This document shows, in pieces, positions 46,910-57,497 of a stretch of DNA of 64,000 nucleotides. This DNA is from Chamaecyparis obtusa (taxonomy: Eukaryota > Streptophyta > Pinopsida > Cupressales > Cupressaceae): positions 136,501-200,500 of the forward strand of contig BSBK01002054.1 of assembly GCA_027943335.1 (NCBI GenBank), read 5' to 3'. The notes beneath the pieces are model-generated. The model worked only from the letters and a program-made list of their open reading frames with translations. It was not told the origin of the DNA and did no database searches. A program made the position numbers and the translations under genes. Positions within the stretch are counted from its first letter, which is position 1. Every line of letters starts with the position of its first letter.

Positions 46910-48211
46910 TTAGCCATTAGTATGACTCAAAGGCTTGACTAGGGTGTGTCCATTATCATTTATAGGTCCTTCACCTTGATAGCCCATTTTCTGCAAAAAA
47001 TTATAGCCTTTACCATAGCACTTAGGAGAAATAGGAGTAGCAATAGTGGTACTGTCTTCTTCATCTCTATAGATCCATTCTCTAACAGCTTGTTCTTCTC
47101 TTTCTACCTCTAGGGGTACAGATGCTTGAAAAAAATTACCAAAAATTGTCATGGCAGAAGCAGAAGGCTTCATCTTATCAGAAGGTCTCCCATATGATCT
47201 AGGAGAAGTAGGCATAGCAGCAAGGGAATCCAGTGTGTATTCACCCATACCAAGGCTCATCATCTTAAAAGTTTTCTCAGTAGAAACCAGGGATGTAGTA
47301 GGATCATTAGAGGGTTTTTTGTGAGGAACAAACATTTTAGTAGTAGTAAGAGTATTGATAGCAATAGAATGATCCCTGGGAATCACAATTGCAACTCTGT
47401 TATGTGGGAATTTGACACACTGATGGTATGTAGAAGGCACAGCTTACATGTCATGGATCCAAGGATGACCCAAAAGGATGTTATAAGCAAGTGGGATGTC
47501 CAATACTTGGAACATAATATCTTTCATGATAGGGCCCACTCAGACAGGCAGCGTGACAAGACCTTTGGAAGATCTTTCCACTTCATCGTAAGCTTTTATA
47601 GTAATCTTCTTCTTAGGATCTATAGCAAATTTTGACAATCCCAACTATTGTATGACATTGAAAGAAATAATATTTAACCCTACACCATTGTCTATCAGGA
47701 CTCGATGGACTCAGGTATGGTAGACCATAACTTCAATGTGTAAGGCAAGATTGTGAGGATGGCTAAGAGATACGTCATCTTCTATAGAAAAGGATAGATA
47801 ATGAGGTGATGAGATGTGGTTGACCACATCTTGGAACCTATCTAGGTCAATGTCATTAGGGACATTAGTTGTATGCAAATCCTTTTCAAGGATCTCCTTG
47901 TCCAAAGGGGATAGCTCAAGTAACTCAAAAATAGATATATGTGTGGGTGTCCGTTGCAACTGATGGACAAAATCATAGCTAGACAAAGCTAAAGGAACTG
48001 TTGGTTTGGAAGATGAGGTTTGTTTAGGATCAGGTGTAGTTTTAAGGACCAGTTTAGCTTTCCCCCTAGTAACAGCATTTAATGTCTCACTTCGGGAAGA
48101 TGAACTACCACGTATTTGCAAGACCAACTTTGGCATACCCTGACCAACTTTATTATCATCTTGAGGTTGCATCATAAGAACACTCTCAATAGGTTCTACC
48201 ATGTTGATCAT
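46910..48211 (-). pseudogene. Protease and G-patch-like part of pol
   Basis: 47,711-48,211 carries a linker with QLQRTPTHISIFELLELSP and NLALHIEV, then (about 47,640-47,710) VLIDNGVGLNI, a retropepsin active site of D-N-G type, and YNILLGHPWIHDM near 47,460. 46,910-47,440 ends with NFLQKMGYQGEGPI (about 46,955-47,000), a G-patch-like motif (aromatic-x2-MG-aromatic-x-GxG), a glycine-rich nucleic-acid-binding element. There are stops or frameshifts at 47,440 and near 47,700. Confidence 0.7.
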
Positions 48212-49047
48212 AGGTGAATCATAAGTATATGTGTAGTTGATCTTAGCATCATGATTCTTCTTATTTGGTTGAGAAGACTCCCCTTGTCATACTTAGGTAG
48301 AGGATCTTTGAAAGCCTGGTGATCATAATTTTTAACTAAGCCATCTATGAGAATTGTGCCTCCATCAATGAGATCTTGTATAATATCTTTAAGCATGAAA
48401 CAATTGTCAGTCTTGTGTCCCTTGTTTCTGTGATAGTGGCAGTAATAATCCTCTCTCCACCAATCTGGCTTAACTGGTGAATCATAGGGATGAGTTTTCT
48501 CAAGAAGCGTAAAATAATTATTGGAAACCAAAGTCTTAAGAATCACATCATATGGTTCAGCCAATGGGGTATAGACCCATCATTGGAATTGCTTCTTTGG
48601 CTTATCAGCATATTGAGGCTTAGGAGCATCTCAAGTGTTGGCAGGTTCTTGTTTTTTTGCTGCATAGATGGCATTAGAAAGCTTGAAAGTAGGCTCTTTA
48701 GCTTTAGGGACATCCACCACACCATCATTAACAACATACTTGTTTCTATTCCAAGGCTTGTTCTTATCCTTGCCATTGCCTCTGGTATCTTTATTAATAA
48801 CAATATCCCCCTTTCTTATGGCTACATCTTCAATCCTATATGCACTTTCAACCATGTCATTGAAAGAGGAGAACAGTTGTTTCCTTAGATCATAATACAG
48901 CTCAGGCACAAGAGTGTTGACAAAAATATCAATCTTTTCCCTTTTAGGTAGCTGACGAGGATATCGAGAATACAATGACCTCCAACATTGTAGATAAGTA
49001 GCAAATGGCTCTCCTTGATTTTTCCTTAAAGTGCCAAGGTCTATCAT
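48208..49047 (-). pseudogene. gag of the Tat/Ogre-like element, N-terminus missing
   Basis: 48,631-49,047 reads MIDLGTLRKNQGEPFATYL, YSRYPRQLPKREKIDIFVN and LVPELYYDLRKQLF, a clear retrotransposon gag core. After two frame changes 48,208-48,564 gives CHYHRNKGHKTDNC, a C-x2-H-x5-H-x4-C zinc-knuckle variant typical of this gag type. The protein begins inside the domain, so the true start and 5' leader lie beyond a break at about 49,050. Confidence 0.8.
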
Positions 49048-49064
49048 GGTGATACACTAATACA

Positions 49065-49185
49065 TTTGGGGTGAAATTGCGATGGCAATTTGCGACGACA
49101 GGCAAATGTCATGCGGTTTTGGCTTTTTTTTTTCAAATATAGCCCGACACCGTCGCAATTGCGATGACAATACATTTGGCAACAT
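49065..49185. repeat. Small inverted repeat with flanking direct repeats
   Basis: GCGATGGCAATTTGCGACGA (about 49,079-49,098) is mirrored by CGTCGCAATTGCGATGAC (about 49,152-49,169), and AATACATTTGG flanks it on both sides (about 49,069 and 49,165). It looks like a tiny foldback or MITE remnant. It marks the border to the repeats that follow. Confidence 0.4.
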
Positions 49186-49436
49186 CGCCATTGTGACGTT
49201 GTCAGGATATAAGGACAAAAAAAAAAAGGAATGTTGTCATTTGTGTTTTCAACAGCGCCGTAACCCTCTGCGAAATCACATCAGGATATAAGGGCAAAAA
49301 AAACAAGAACGTTGTCATTTGTGTTTTCAACAGCGTTGTAACCCTCCGCGAAATCACATCGGGATATAAGGGCAAAAAAAACAAGAACGTTGTCATTTGT
49401 GTTTTCAACAGCGCCGTAACCCTCCGCGAAATCACA
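49183..49436. repeat. 78-bp minisatellite, block 1
   Basis: Three and a bit units with an exact period of 78 (TAACCCTC at 49,261, 49,339, 49,417). Each unit holds GGGATATAAGGGCAAAAAA, GTTGTCATTTGTGTTTTCAA and CAGCGCCG. Because 78 is divisible by three, the minus strand stays open and reads a 26-residue repeat (VISRRVTALLKTQMTTFLFF). I do not regard it as a real protein. Confidence 0.85.
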
Positions 49437-49681
49437 GCTACAATTTCTGAGTACGTTGGGTTTATTTTTCTTTTGTCATTATTATGTAATCTGGTATTCA
49501 GCTGTTAGAGAGCTAAAATACCCAGAAATGAGGACATATCTATGTTGAATTTATTGTTAGCGGCTTTGGTTATTTAGAAGTTTAATTTTATTTGTTCATC
49601 TTTCAAGCACAAATGTTTTGTGGACCATAACATCTTCAGTGTTTCGGGTATGCAGTGAAACAACCCTAACTTGCAATTGCG
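49437..49681. repeat. Tail segment following minisatellite, copy 1
   Basis: Begins AGCTACAATTTCTGAGTACG and runs through a GTCATTATTATGTAATC stretch. The first 145 or so bases recur at 49,847-50,095 and 55,588-55,732, each time directly after a 78-bp block. No coding sense seen. Confidence 0.7.
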
Positions 49682-50095
49682 ATGTTGTCGGGATATAAGG
49701 GCAAAAAAAAAAAGGAACGTTGTCATTTGTATTTTCAACAGCACCGTAACCCTCCGCGAAATCACATCGGGATATAAGGGCAAAAAAAACAAGAACGTTG
49801 TCATTTGTGTTTTCAACAGCGCCGAGAGAGATTCCCTCCGCGAAATCACAGCTACAATTTCTGAGTACGTTGGGTTTATTTTTCTTTTGTCATTATTATG
49901 TAATCTGGTATTCAGCTGTTAGAGAGCTAAAATACCCAGAAATGAGGACATATCTGTGTTGAATTTATTGTTAGCGGCTTTGGTTATTTAGAAGTTTAAT
50001 TTTATTTGTTCATCTTTCAAGCACAAACATTTTGTGGACTGTAATGTCTTCATTGTTTCGGGTATGCAATGAAACAACCCTAACTTGTGACTACC
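49682..50095. repeat. Second copy of minisatellite plus tail
   Basis: Two 78-bp-type units (49,682-49,846, the second with an extra GAGAGAGATTC) and then the tail again. With 49,183-49,681 it makes a tandem duplication of roughly 0.4-0.5 kb. Confidence 0.75.
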
Positions 50096-50099
50096 TTCA

Positions 50100-50351
50100 T
50101 GGTACTTGTGTACATTATCATGTTGTCTTTACAGTGACTGTCCTCATTCAAGTGGCAATTACATAAGGGACAGTCACTGTGAGATGTCCTCATTTGTGAC
50201 AAGGACAGTCACACTTAGGACATCTCATAGTGATATTCCCTTGTGTAATTTCCACTTGAATGTATTGCTATTGAACCACATTAATGCTTTTCTTCTTCAA
50301 CAAATGAGGACAGTCACTGTAAAGACAACATGATAATGTACACAATTACCA
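50100..50351. mobile_element. 236-bp foldback element with perfect 41-bp inverted ends
   Basis: 50,108-50,148 is the exact reverse complement of 50,303-50,343 (41 bases), and the match extends about eight bases outward with one mismatch. The interior carries further inverted words (GACAGTCACTGTGAGATGTC against its reverse). No transposase. I see no target duplication. It is built of the same words as the arrays at 51.8-55.3 kb and 58.8-61.1 kb and may be the basic unit of that family. Confidence 0.8.
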
Positions 50352-50844
50352 AAAAATGATCTTGTTAATTGATGTAACACTTTGTCTTGCTCACTCCCTA
50401 TCCTTCACTAGGGCCTCTTTAGGCCAATGTTTTGACTTAATAGGGTACTTAACTATCCCTACACTCTTTAGGTATCTCTACCCAAGATCCCACTCCTTCA
50501 ACTAGTGCACACCAACAAGAAATACAACGAACTCTACTCAATACCAATCTAGCTACTAGGACACTCCTAGTCTTGTCTTCACAAATTGAAACACATTCAA
50601 CTAGAACTTTACTCCATGGAGAGGCTGGCCACTAGGACCTCTATTGGTTTCAATATTACTCCTTCACCTATACTTTTCATCAGTACTTCAATCCGGTTCA
50701 TCAAACCATGCCAATTGCACCCAAAAATAGGCTGCTAGCAATTAGGCCTTTGTCAAGCCTTTTTGTTTATATTAAGCCACCTAAAGGGCTTAGGATTCAG
50801 ATGCCCTTTATTGAGAACTCCAAGATATCTAAGGTATTCTCCTC
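50352..50844. other. Gene-free stretch
   Basis: Between the foldback element and the coding-like segment. No repeats or reading frames of note; nothing recognised. Confidence 0.5.
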
Positions 50845-51225
50845 CTAGATTTTTTGTACACCAACTGCTACAACCATGCCTGAAAACAAGTATTTTGACA
50901 CAACTTGGACAGTCTGACTAAGAGTTTGTTTTCTTAGCAACCAAAGAAACTCACCCAATCTTCTAATTTGACTTGGGGCTTCTTTAGATGTGTGTCTACC
51001 TCTCCATGAGATTTTAGTTGAAGCAACCAATGCATTCAACTTGTTGTAATCTTCTTGTAATGATTTGTCATCCCTAACTGTGCTCAACTGACTCACCTAG
51101 GACATCATTGCAAACATAGAAAATGAGCTTCCCAGGGCCCCTCCTTCCAAACATATAGTACATGGAGTCTCCTCACCCATTCCAAGAGCCCGTACAAAAT
51201 TGACAATGGAATGATGAGCTAAGAC
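50845..51225 (-). pseudogene. Unrecognised coding-like segment
   Basis: The minus strand has an 83-codon open frame at 50,845-51,096 (ending KYLFSGMVVAVGVQKI) that extends in frame past one stop to about 51,225 (NFVRALGMGEETPCTICLEG). Composition looks protein-like and an AG acceptor-like site lies just upstream of the extended frame. I do not recognise the family. It sits between two blocks of the foldback family, so it may be a captured or host exon remnant. Confidence 0.3.
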
Positions 51226-51829
51226 TCCATTTGTTCAACCTGCCTAGTTCAAACCAATGATAGGGTACTTAACAAAAGAATTAACAAACTAGTTGGAATG
51301 CTTCAAAACTCAAAAAAAACACAACACAGAATAAAAAAACAACTTGTACTAACTTTTCCAATAGACACTGTGAGCTATCTAATCCATTAATCAACTGAAA
51401 ACAAAGAAACAAAAAAACTAAAGAATTCACTAAAACCGTGTTACTCTACAAATCTTCTTAATTCCAAATGTTTTTCCCCCCAACCTTTTGCACAGATCGA
51501 TGGAGGCCTCTTATAGTTGATCTGATGCCTAATTCAATGGTTTCATATAGTTACATAACCATCTTACTCGAAAATGTTCCCTTGCACAAATGTTGTCAAT
51601 GTTGTGAATGACAACATTGACAACTTGTTACAACCTTTGGGATTTTGGTTCAAAACTTATTGTTCAAACACCATAAGACCCTAACCATGACTTAGTTAGG
51701 CTATTTAGACCTCACATAGGCCACTTCTACACTTCTTTGCCCAATTTGACCCCTAAATGCTTCATTCCCACTTTTGCCACAATATTGGTAACTTGGGTAC
51801 AAATTGGCACTTGCCTTCACAAAGGTCAC
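51226..51829. other. Gene-free stretch
   Basis: AT-rich sequence with CAACATTGACAACTTGTTACAA-type short direct repeats near 51,595-51,635. Nothing else recognised. Confidence 0.5.
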
Positions 51830-52773
51830 ACATGAGGACATCTCACAGTGATCGATTGTCCCTTGTGTAATTGCCACTTGAATGTATTGCTATTGCACCA
51901 CATTAATGCTTTTCTTCTTCAACAAATGAGGACAGTCACTCTAAAGACAACATGATAATGTACACTCACTATAAGGACAGTCACAAATGAGGACATCTCA
52001 CAGTGACTGTCCCTTGTGTAATTGCCACTTGAATGTATTGCTATTGAACCATATTAATGCTTTTCTTCTTCAACAAATGAGGACAGTCACTCTAAAGACA
52101 ACATGATAATGTACACTCACTGTAAGGATAGTCACAAATGAGGACATCTCACAGTGACTGTCCCTTGTGTAATTGCTGCTTGAATTACACAAGGGACAGT
52201 CATTGTAAGATGTCCTCATTTGTGACAAGGACAGTCACACATGAGGACATCTCACAGTGATTGTCCCTTGTGTAATTGCCACTTGAATGTATTGCTATTG
52301 AACCACATTAATGCTTTTCTTCTTCAACAAATGAGGACAGTCACTCTAAAGACAACATGATAATGTACACTCACTCTAAGGACAGTCACAAATGAGGACA
52401 TCTCACAGTGACTGTCCCTTGTGTAATTTCCACTTGAATTACATAAGGGACAGTCATTGTGAGATGTCCTCATTTGTGACAAGGATAGTCACACATGAGG
52501 ACATCTCATAGTGATTGTCCCTTGTGTAATTGTCACTTGAATGTATTGCTATTGAACCACATTAATGCTTTTCTTCTTCAACAAATGAGGACAGTCACTC
52601 TAAAGACAACATGATAATGTACACTCACTGTAAGGACAGTCACAAATGAGGACATCTCACAGTGACTGTCCCTTCTGTAATTGCTGCTTGAATTACACAA
52701 GGGACAGTCATTGTGAGATGTCCTCATTTGTGACAAGGACAGTCACACATGAGGACATCTCACAGTGATTGTC
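51830..52773. repeat. 152/254-bp higher-order array, left part
   Basis: The word GACAACATGATAATG occurs at 51,945, 52,097, 52,351 and 52,605, giving steps of 152, 254 and 254 bases. A short unit contains GAGGACATCTCACAGTGAC, CTTGTGTAATTGCCACTTGA, TTAATGCTTTTCTTCTTCAA and the GACAACATGATAATG word. The long unit adds about 102 bases that are an inverted copy of its own start, so each long unit can fold on itself. The array continues at 54,798. Confidence 0.85.
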
Positions 52774-54797
52774 TGTAATGTCCCCTTTTTGGCTAACTTG
52801 GAAAACAGGAACAATTACTCCACTTCTCAGACTTACTCTATCAGATACTTACAATTAAACTAAGTAATGGAGGTTACTTAAGATATCAACCGCTATTTCA
52901 GATTCAATCACAATATGTGTGCAAGATGATATTGATACCAATATGTTTAATAGCACTGTCGGATATAATGATATGAAGTATGCTATGAATATGATGTTTC
53001 CTATCACTTATAGTGATAGTATAATGATGCTATGTCTAATATAAACAATATCGATATACAATCAATAAGTATTTCTTACAGCAATGTATTTGCTGTGTCT
53101 GATATGATGATGTAATTATGCAAATGTGTAATATCGCTATGAGTGATATGTTGCTATTTCAGATTCTGAATTATATGCTTGCAACTTCAAATATTGATGC
53201 TGTTTCTGACTATCCTTTCTATCTGTGCAATCATGGTGTTGTCTCTGATCTGCAATGATAAACTTGAAACCAAACTGCCAAAGGCAAATGCTCTATTGAG
53301 TATATCCAAATATGGATAAGTAAATAAAGTTCTAATGATGCCTTGAGTGACTGACGAGAATGCATTCTTATATTGTCTTTAACAAATGAAGAGATGCTAT
53401 GAATGAGACGTGTCTTGTTTCTTCCTCCATGTCCCTTTGTTAATCACACCTTTCCATAATCCGACAGTTCACATAATATTATTCCATTATTTTCTGATCA
53501 TAGATAACTCCCAGATTGACTCAATATCAAATCTTTTTATGAAGGTAATCTTCCCTAATTGGTAGTGCAACCAGTAGTTAACATCCATTGTGTTTGTATT
53601 AGTTTGGTCTAACTATCATTAGTATTTAGTCAATCGATATTAACTCTTGCCTTATCCCATATTGTTATGATTATATCCAATCTTTCTACTCTGATATAAG
53701 TCGATATCATTTTCTGATAATTGTCCATTTATTGGTTGATTGCTGGTAATGGAGTTTGATCTTCAAATTGACTTCCATTCCTGTTAATACTTAAGGATAC
53801 ATTGTACTTATTATCCATGACTGATGCCTCATTCATCAATAGCTTCTAATATAATCACTGATGCTTTTGTGTTTCTACAAGATGTGGTTTATCTCAGACA
53901 ATCGATAATCTTTCAATCCTTTAGTCGATATCCTCCTATGTGGTGTCTATTGGTATAGATAGTAGAATTCAATCTAGTTTATGTTATTGTCATGATAACA
54001 TAGGAAGTGATGGTGCATATTTGCTAGCGGGTCTTCATGTTTGATATTGCTTTATCGGATATGTCATTGTCTAAACTTGTGCAATTAATGATTATTTATA
54101 ATATATGAATGGTTATCCTTCTTGCTTATCAATACATCTTCTAAAACACATAGCGACCTATCCCTTATTCATATCATGTTGATCTTGACTTCATAGTATT
54201 TGGTTCATTAATCATCCTCTCATGGTATCGATGTGTAATGACTAGTGATTGTTGTATCACTTCTTCATTCCTCGTCATGATAGATAATGCAAATGTTTAA
54301 TGTAGATGTATATCGATTACAGATATTCGATATTGCTTTAAACGTTATTATTATTATTATTATTATTAATGTTATTGTTATTATTAAATATTATAATTAA
54401 TGATGTTAGTAATATTAATAATATTATAATAAATATTATTATAGTGATAACATATTGTTTTATATTGAGAGGTTTATTAATATTATTTATATATTAAAAT
54501 TATTATATCAATAATTGATTTAATATTATTACTTAATATATTATTATAATATAATATATATAATTTATTAATAATTATTTATTATTAATTTATATTATAA
54601 TTATAATCATAATTATATTATTTATTAATATTTTAATATTATTTAATTAACATATTACTTATTATGCTAACTATATATTATTATTATCTTTTGATAATAA
54701 TTATATATTATTGTTATATACCGTTAATAATAGATTATTATATATCATCTAATCATTTTATTATTATACTAAGTTCAATATGTCACGGCTCATGACA
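52774..54797. mobile_element. Solo LTR, 2,024 bp, TSD TTGTC
   Basis: Starts TGTAATGTCCCC and ends CTCATGACA, flanked by TTGTC on both sides (52,769-52,773 and 54,798-54,802). Removing it with one TTGTC restores the array repeat and gives the expected 254-bp step across the site. No coding motifs inside; 54,340-54,775 is extremely AT-rich with an ATT repeat. A solo LTR left by LTR-LTR recombination is the plain reading; its family is unknown. Confidence 0.85.
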
Positions 54798-55345
54798 TTG
54801 TCCCTTGTGTAATTGCCACTTGAATGTATTGCTATTGAACCACATTAATGCTTTTCTTCTTCAACAAATGAGGACAGTCACTCTAAAGACAACATGATAA
54901 TGTACACTTATTGTAAGGACAGTCACAGATGAGGACATCTCACAGTGACTGTCCCTTTTGTAATTGCCACTTGAATTACACAAGGGACAGTCATTGTGAG
55001 ATGTCCTCATTTGTGACAAGGACAGTCACACATGAGGACATCTCACAGTGATTGTCCCTTGTGTAATTGCCACTTGAATGTATTGCTATTGAACCACATT
55101 AATGCTTTTCTTCTTCAACAAATGAGGACAGTCACTCTAAAGACACCATGATAATGTACACTCACTGTAAGGACAGTCACAAATGAGGACATCTCATAGT
55201 GACTGTCCCTTGTGTAATTGCCACTTGAATGTATTGCTATTCAGCCACATTAATGCTTTTCTTCTTCAACAAATGAGGATAGTCACTCTAAGGACAACAT
55301 GATAATGTACACTCACTGTAAGTGTACATTATCATGTTGTATTAC
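54798..55345. repeat. 152/254-bp higher-order array, right part
   Basis: GACAACATGATAATG at 54,888, a variant at 55,142 and again at 55,292: steps of 254 and 150. It ends in a hairpin (55,288-55,345) where GACAACATGATAATGTACAC is followed after a few bases by its reverse complement. Confidence 0.85.
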
Positions 55346-55362
55346 AAATGGACCTTATGTTG

Positions 55363-55732
55363 GTCGGGATATAAGTGCAAAAAAAAAAAGGAACGTTGTC
55401 ATTTATGTTTTCAACAGCGCCGAGAGAGATTCCCTCCGTGAAATCAAGCGGGTTATCATTTGTGTTTTGAACAAAGCGGGTTGTCATTTGTGTTTTGAAT
55501 AGCACTGAGAGAGATTCCCTTCGTGAAATCAAGCGGGTTGTCATTTGTGTTTTCAACAGCGCCGAGAGAGATTCCCTTCGCAAAATCACAGCTACAATTT
55601 CTGAGTACGTTGGGTTTATTTTTCTTTTGTCATTATTATTTAATCTGGTATTCAGCTGTTAGAGAGCTAAAATACCCAGAAATGAGGACATATCTGTGTT
55701 GAATTTATTGTTAGCGGCTTTGGTTATTTAGA
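55363..55732. repeat. Third minisatellite-plus-tail block
   Basis: Degenerate 78-bp-type units with shorter internal duplications (GCGGGTTGTCATTTGTGTTT three times) and then the AGCTACAATTTCTGAG tail. The tail breaks off at GGTTATTTAGAA, where the PPR fragment's flank begins. Confidence 0.75.
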
Positions 55733-55793
55733 ATTCTTCCCCACAATACTTAATAGGATGCATTTGGTTTTCAAAGCTTTCACTGACTTGGAT

Positions 55794-56060
55794 TCAAGAT
55801 TCTGAGACTTTCACGTGCCTTGCTTCAGTTGTTTCCGCAAACAAATCGCGTGCCTTTTGTATGCTTCCACATTTTATATACATGTCCATCAGGGTAGTCA
55901 CCACCACTATATTTGACAAAAACCCATCTTCAATTACTTTTTGGTGAATTTCCCTACCCTGTTCTAAAGATCCCATTTTGGCATATGCTTGAAGAATGCT
56001 GGCAAAAGTGGTTGAGTTTGGTTTTATACCTCCCAATTGCATTTTTTTAAAAACCTCCAA
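55794..56060 (-). pseudogene. PPR protein fragment
   Basis: An 88-codon frame on the minus strand: EVFKKMQLGGIKPNSTTFAS, ILQAYAKMGSLEQGREIHQK, VIEDGFLSNIVVVTTLMDMY, IKCGSIQKARDLFAE. This is about two and a half pentatricopeptide motifs of the PLS type, as in plant organellar RNA-editing and splicing factors. Such proteins have ten or more motifs, so this is a fragment with no start of its own and a stop soon after. On its 5' side the sequence folds back on itself at 56,017-56,102. Confidence 0.85.
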
Positions 56061-56102
56061 CGATTTTTAAACAAATGCAATTGGGAGGTATAAAACCAAA
56101 CT
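56017..56102. repeat. Snap-back inverted repeat at the PPR break
   Basis: AGTTTGGTTTTATACCTCCC...GCATTT (about 56,017-56,047) returns in reverse as AAATGCAATTGGGAGGTATA... (about 56,073-56,102), with a loop of about 27 bases. It is a copy of the PPR sequence itself, as made when DNA synthesis switches strand at a break. Confidence 0.75.
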
Positions 56103-57269
56103 ATAACAATCCACCCTTGCTTGGATAGATCACTCACTGCTATACATTAGCATTCAACTCACGGTAATTTCCCACAGTTTATCCTATGATCACACTGTTT
56201 TCCACAAAACTTTGCATATGCAATGTCAGTACTTCATAATACAAGTTAGTTATTGTCATCCCATGAATATTAGGCCTTCTATGTTCATGGGATGATCTTC
56301 ATTATCTCTAAAACTCTACTGCAATGACAAGTCTAGACAAAAGAATGACTGTTTCAGCAGTGACTGGCGCGACAGCAGTCTCAATATAATAGTAAACTCA
56401 TTCAATAACAAGAATAATTGAATAATCAAACCAAATGATTTGAGACTTAAAAGATCAAGGAACTTGCAGAAATTAAAGTTTATTGCTCGCTGTTTCCTTC
56501 ACCAGTCCATACACTCGCGCAACAGCAAATTCAAAGTAAACTCATTCAAAATGGTTTAGAATGGATGAAAGAAATCCTTCTAACTCATGTATGTGTTAGT
56601 TCAAACAAACTAAGACTTCCAAGATAAATGGAGTTGCAAAAACTAAGAGTTTTATATTTCTTACTGTTGCAGTCCGTATATATCTCCCTTCTTTGTCGTA
56701 ACAGAGATATATATAAGATTCTTTATAACTTCTCAAAAACTAATCCAACCAATTTTCATCGGTTGGAGCTTAGTTTGAGCCTAACTAAATCCTAAATACT
56801 AACTCCCTCCATTGTTAGCTAACCGTTGGATTTTGAAAATTCAAAAATTCCAACTTATAATTAATTGAATTATTTTAATCCAAAGACCACTAAACTCACT
56901 AACTTTGATCTCTTATGATTATTAAACTTTCCAAAAGACTTAAACTTCCGCACTAGCCTATTCTAGATTCTTAGAACATTATTGAACTTTGGACAATCTC
57001 AGTCCATTGTAAACAAGCTTTTAGTCCTAATAAGGACATCATTACAAACTCATTGAAGTATTGCATTATTTTAATAACATTAAAGGTGCTAAGATCCTCC
57101 AATTGACCTGTTGACCCTGTTTATGTATTCCATCCCTCTGATTTGTCCTGAAAGTCTGTATAATCTCCGTCTCCAAATTGGTTGTGTGAGGTGCTCCGGC
57201 ACCAGTTCACCAATTAAACTATATTCTTGAAACAAAGTGAAGCTCAATAAGATACTAAATGAGTCAAAA
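56103..57269. other. Gene-free stretch
   Basis: AT-rich sequence. CATGGGATGA-type words pair at about 56,255 and 56,286; ATTCAAAT and CTCATTCAA words recur around the CAGTC(T/C)... segments at 56,385 and 56,535, so a weak duplication is possible. No coding sense. Confidence 0.45.
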
Positions 57270-57497
57270 TGGTTATCAAGGTCCTCTATCCATAAGATAC
57301 TTGTAGTCAAAATGGTTATTAATAAGATACTTGTAGTCAAAATGGTTATCTAGGTCCTCTATCCATTCCATAAGTTCTTCACCATTCAAACTTCCTCCAT
57401 AACAAGGAATGTGCTCTAGGTTAGTCATGAAGCCTAGCATGGACTCTCTGTCAGATAGAGCCACTATTTCATAGCCTTTTCTGTGCATTTCCTTCAA
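57270..57497 (-). pseudogene. Short Ty3 gag fragment with internal micro-duplication
   Basis: Minus strand: YGGSLNGEELMEWIEDLDNH and FDYKYL match the start of a Ty3/gypsy gag core (G-x-L-x2-EEL-x-WI). A 29-36-base block (AAGATACTTGTAGTCAAAATGG) is repeated three times at 57,287-57,345, duplicating the NHFDYKYL text. The rest of gag is absent. It abuts the left arm of the large inverted repeat. Confidence 0.6.

Larger units (their letters stand above)
42630..49047 (-). mobile_element. Tat/Ogre-like Ty3 element, internally deleted and 5'-truncated
   Basis: Minus-strand order: gag (49,047-48,208), protease and G-patch-like part (48,211-46,910), acidic linker (46,837-45,950), pol tail (45,754-45,455), long untranslated region, polypurine tract (43,521-43,509), 3' LTR (43,508-42,630). 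Reverse transcriptase, RNase H and the integrase core are missing. The 5' LTR and the first part of gag are gone at 49,047, where unrelated repeats begin. Placement in the Tat/Ogre group is inferred from the gag type and the long 3' region. Confidence 0.7.

Noticed and set aside
49202..49849. Repeat protein encoded by the 78-bp minisatellite
   Set aside because: The open frame follows from the period being a multiple of three; no start context, no conservation pressure visible and homopolymer lengths vary.
51830..55345. Regular repeats with spacers, CRISPR-like at first sight
   Set aside because: Units are 152-254 bp, spacers are themselves repeats, and the setting is a plant nuclear genome.
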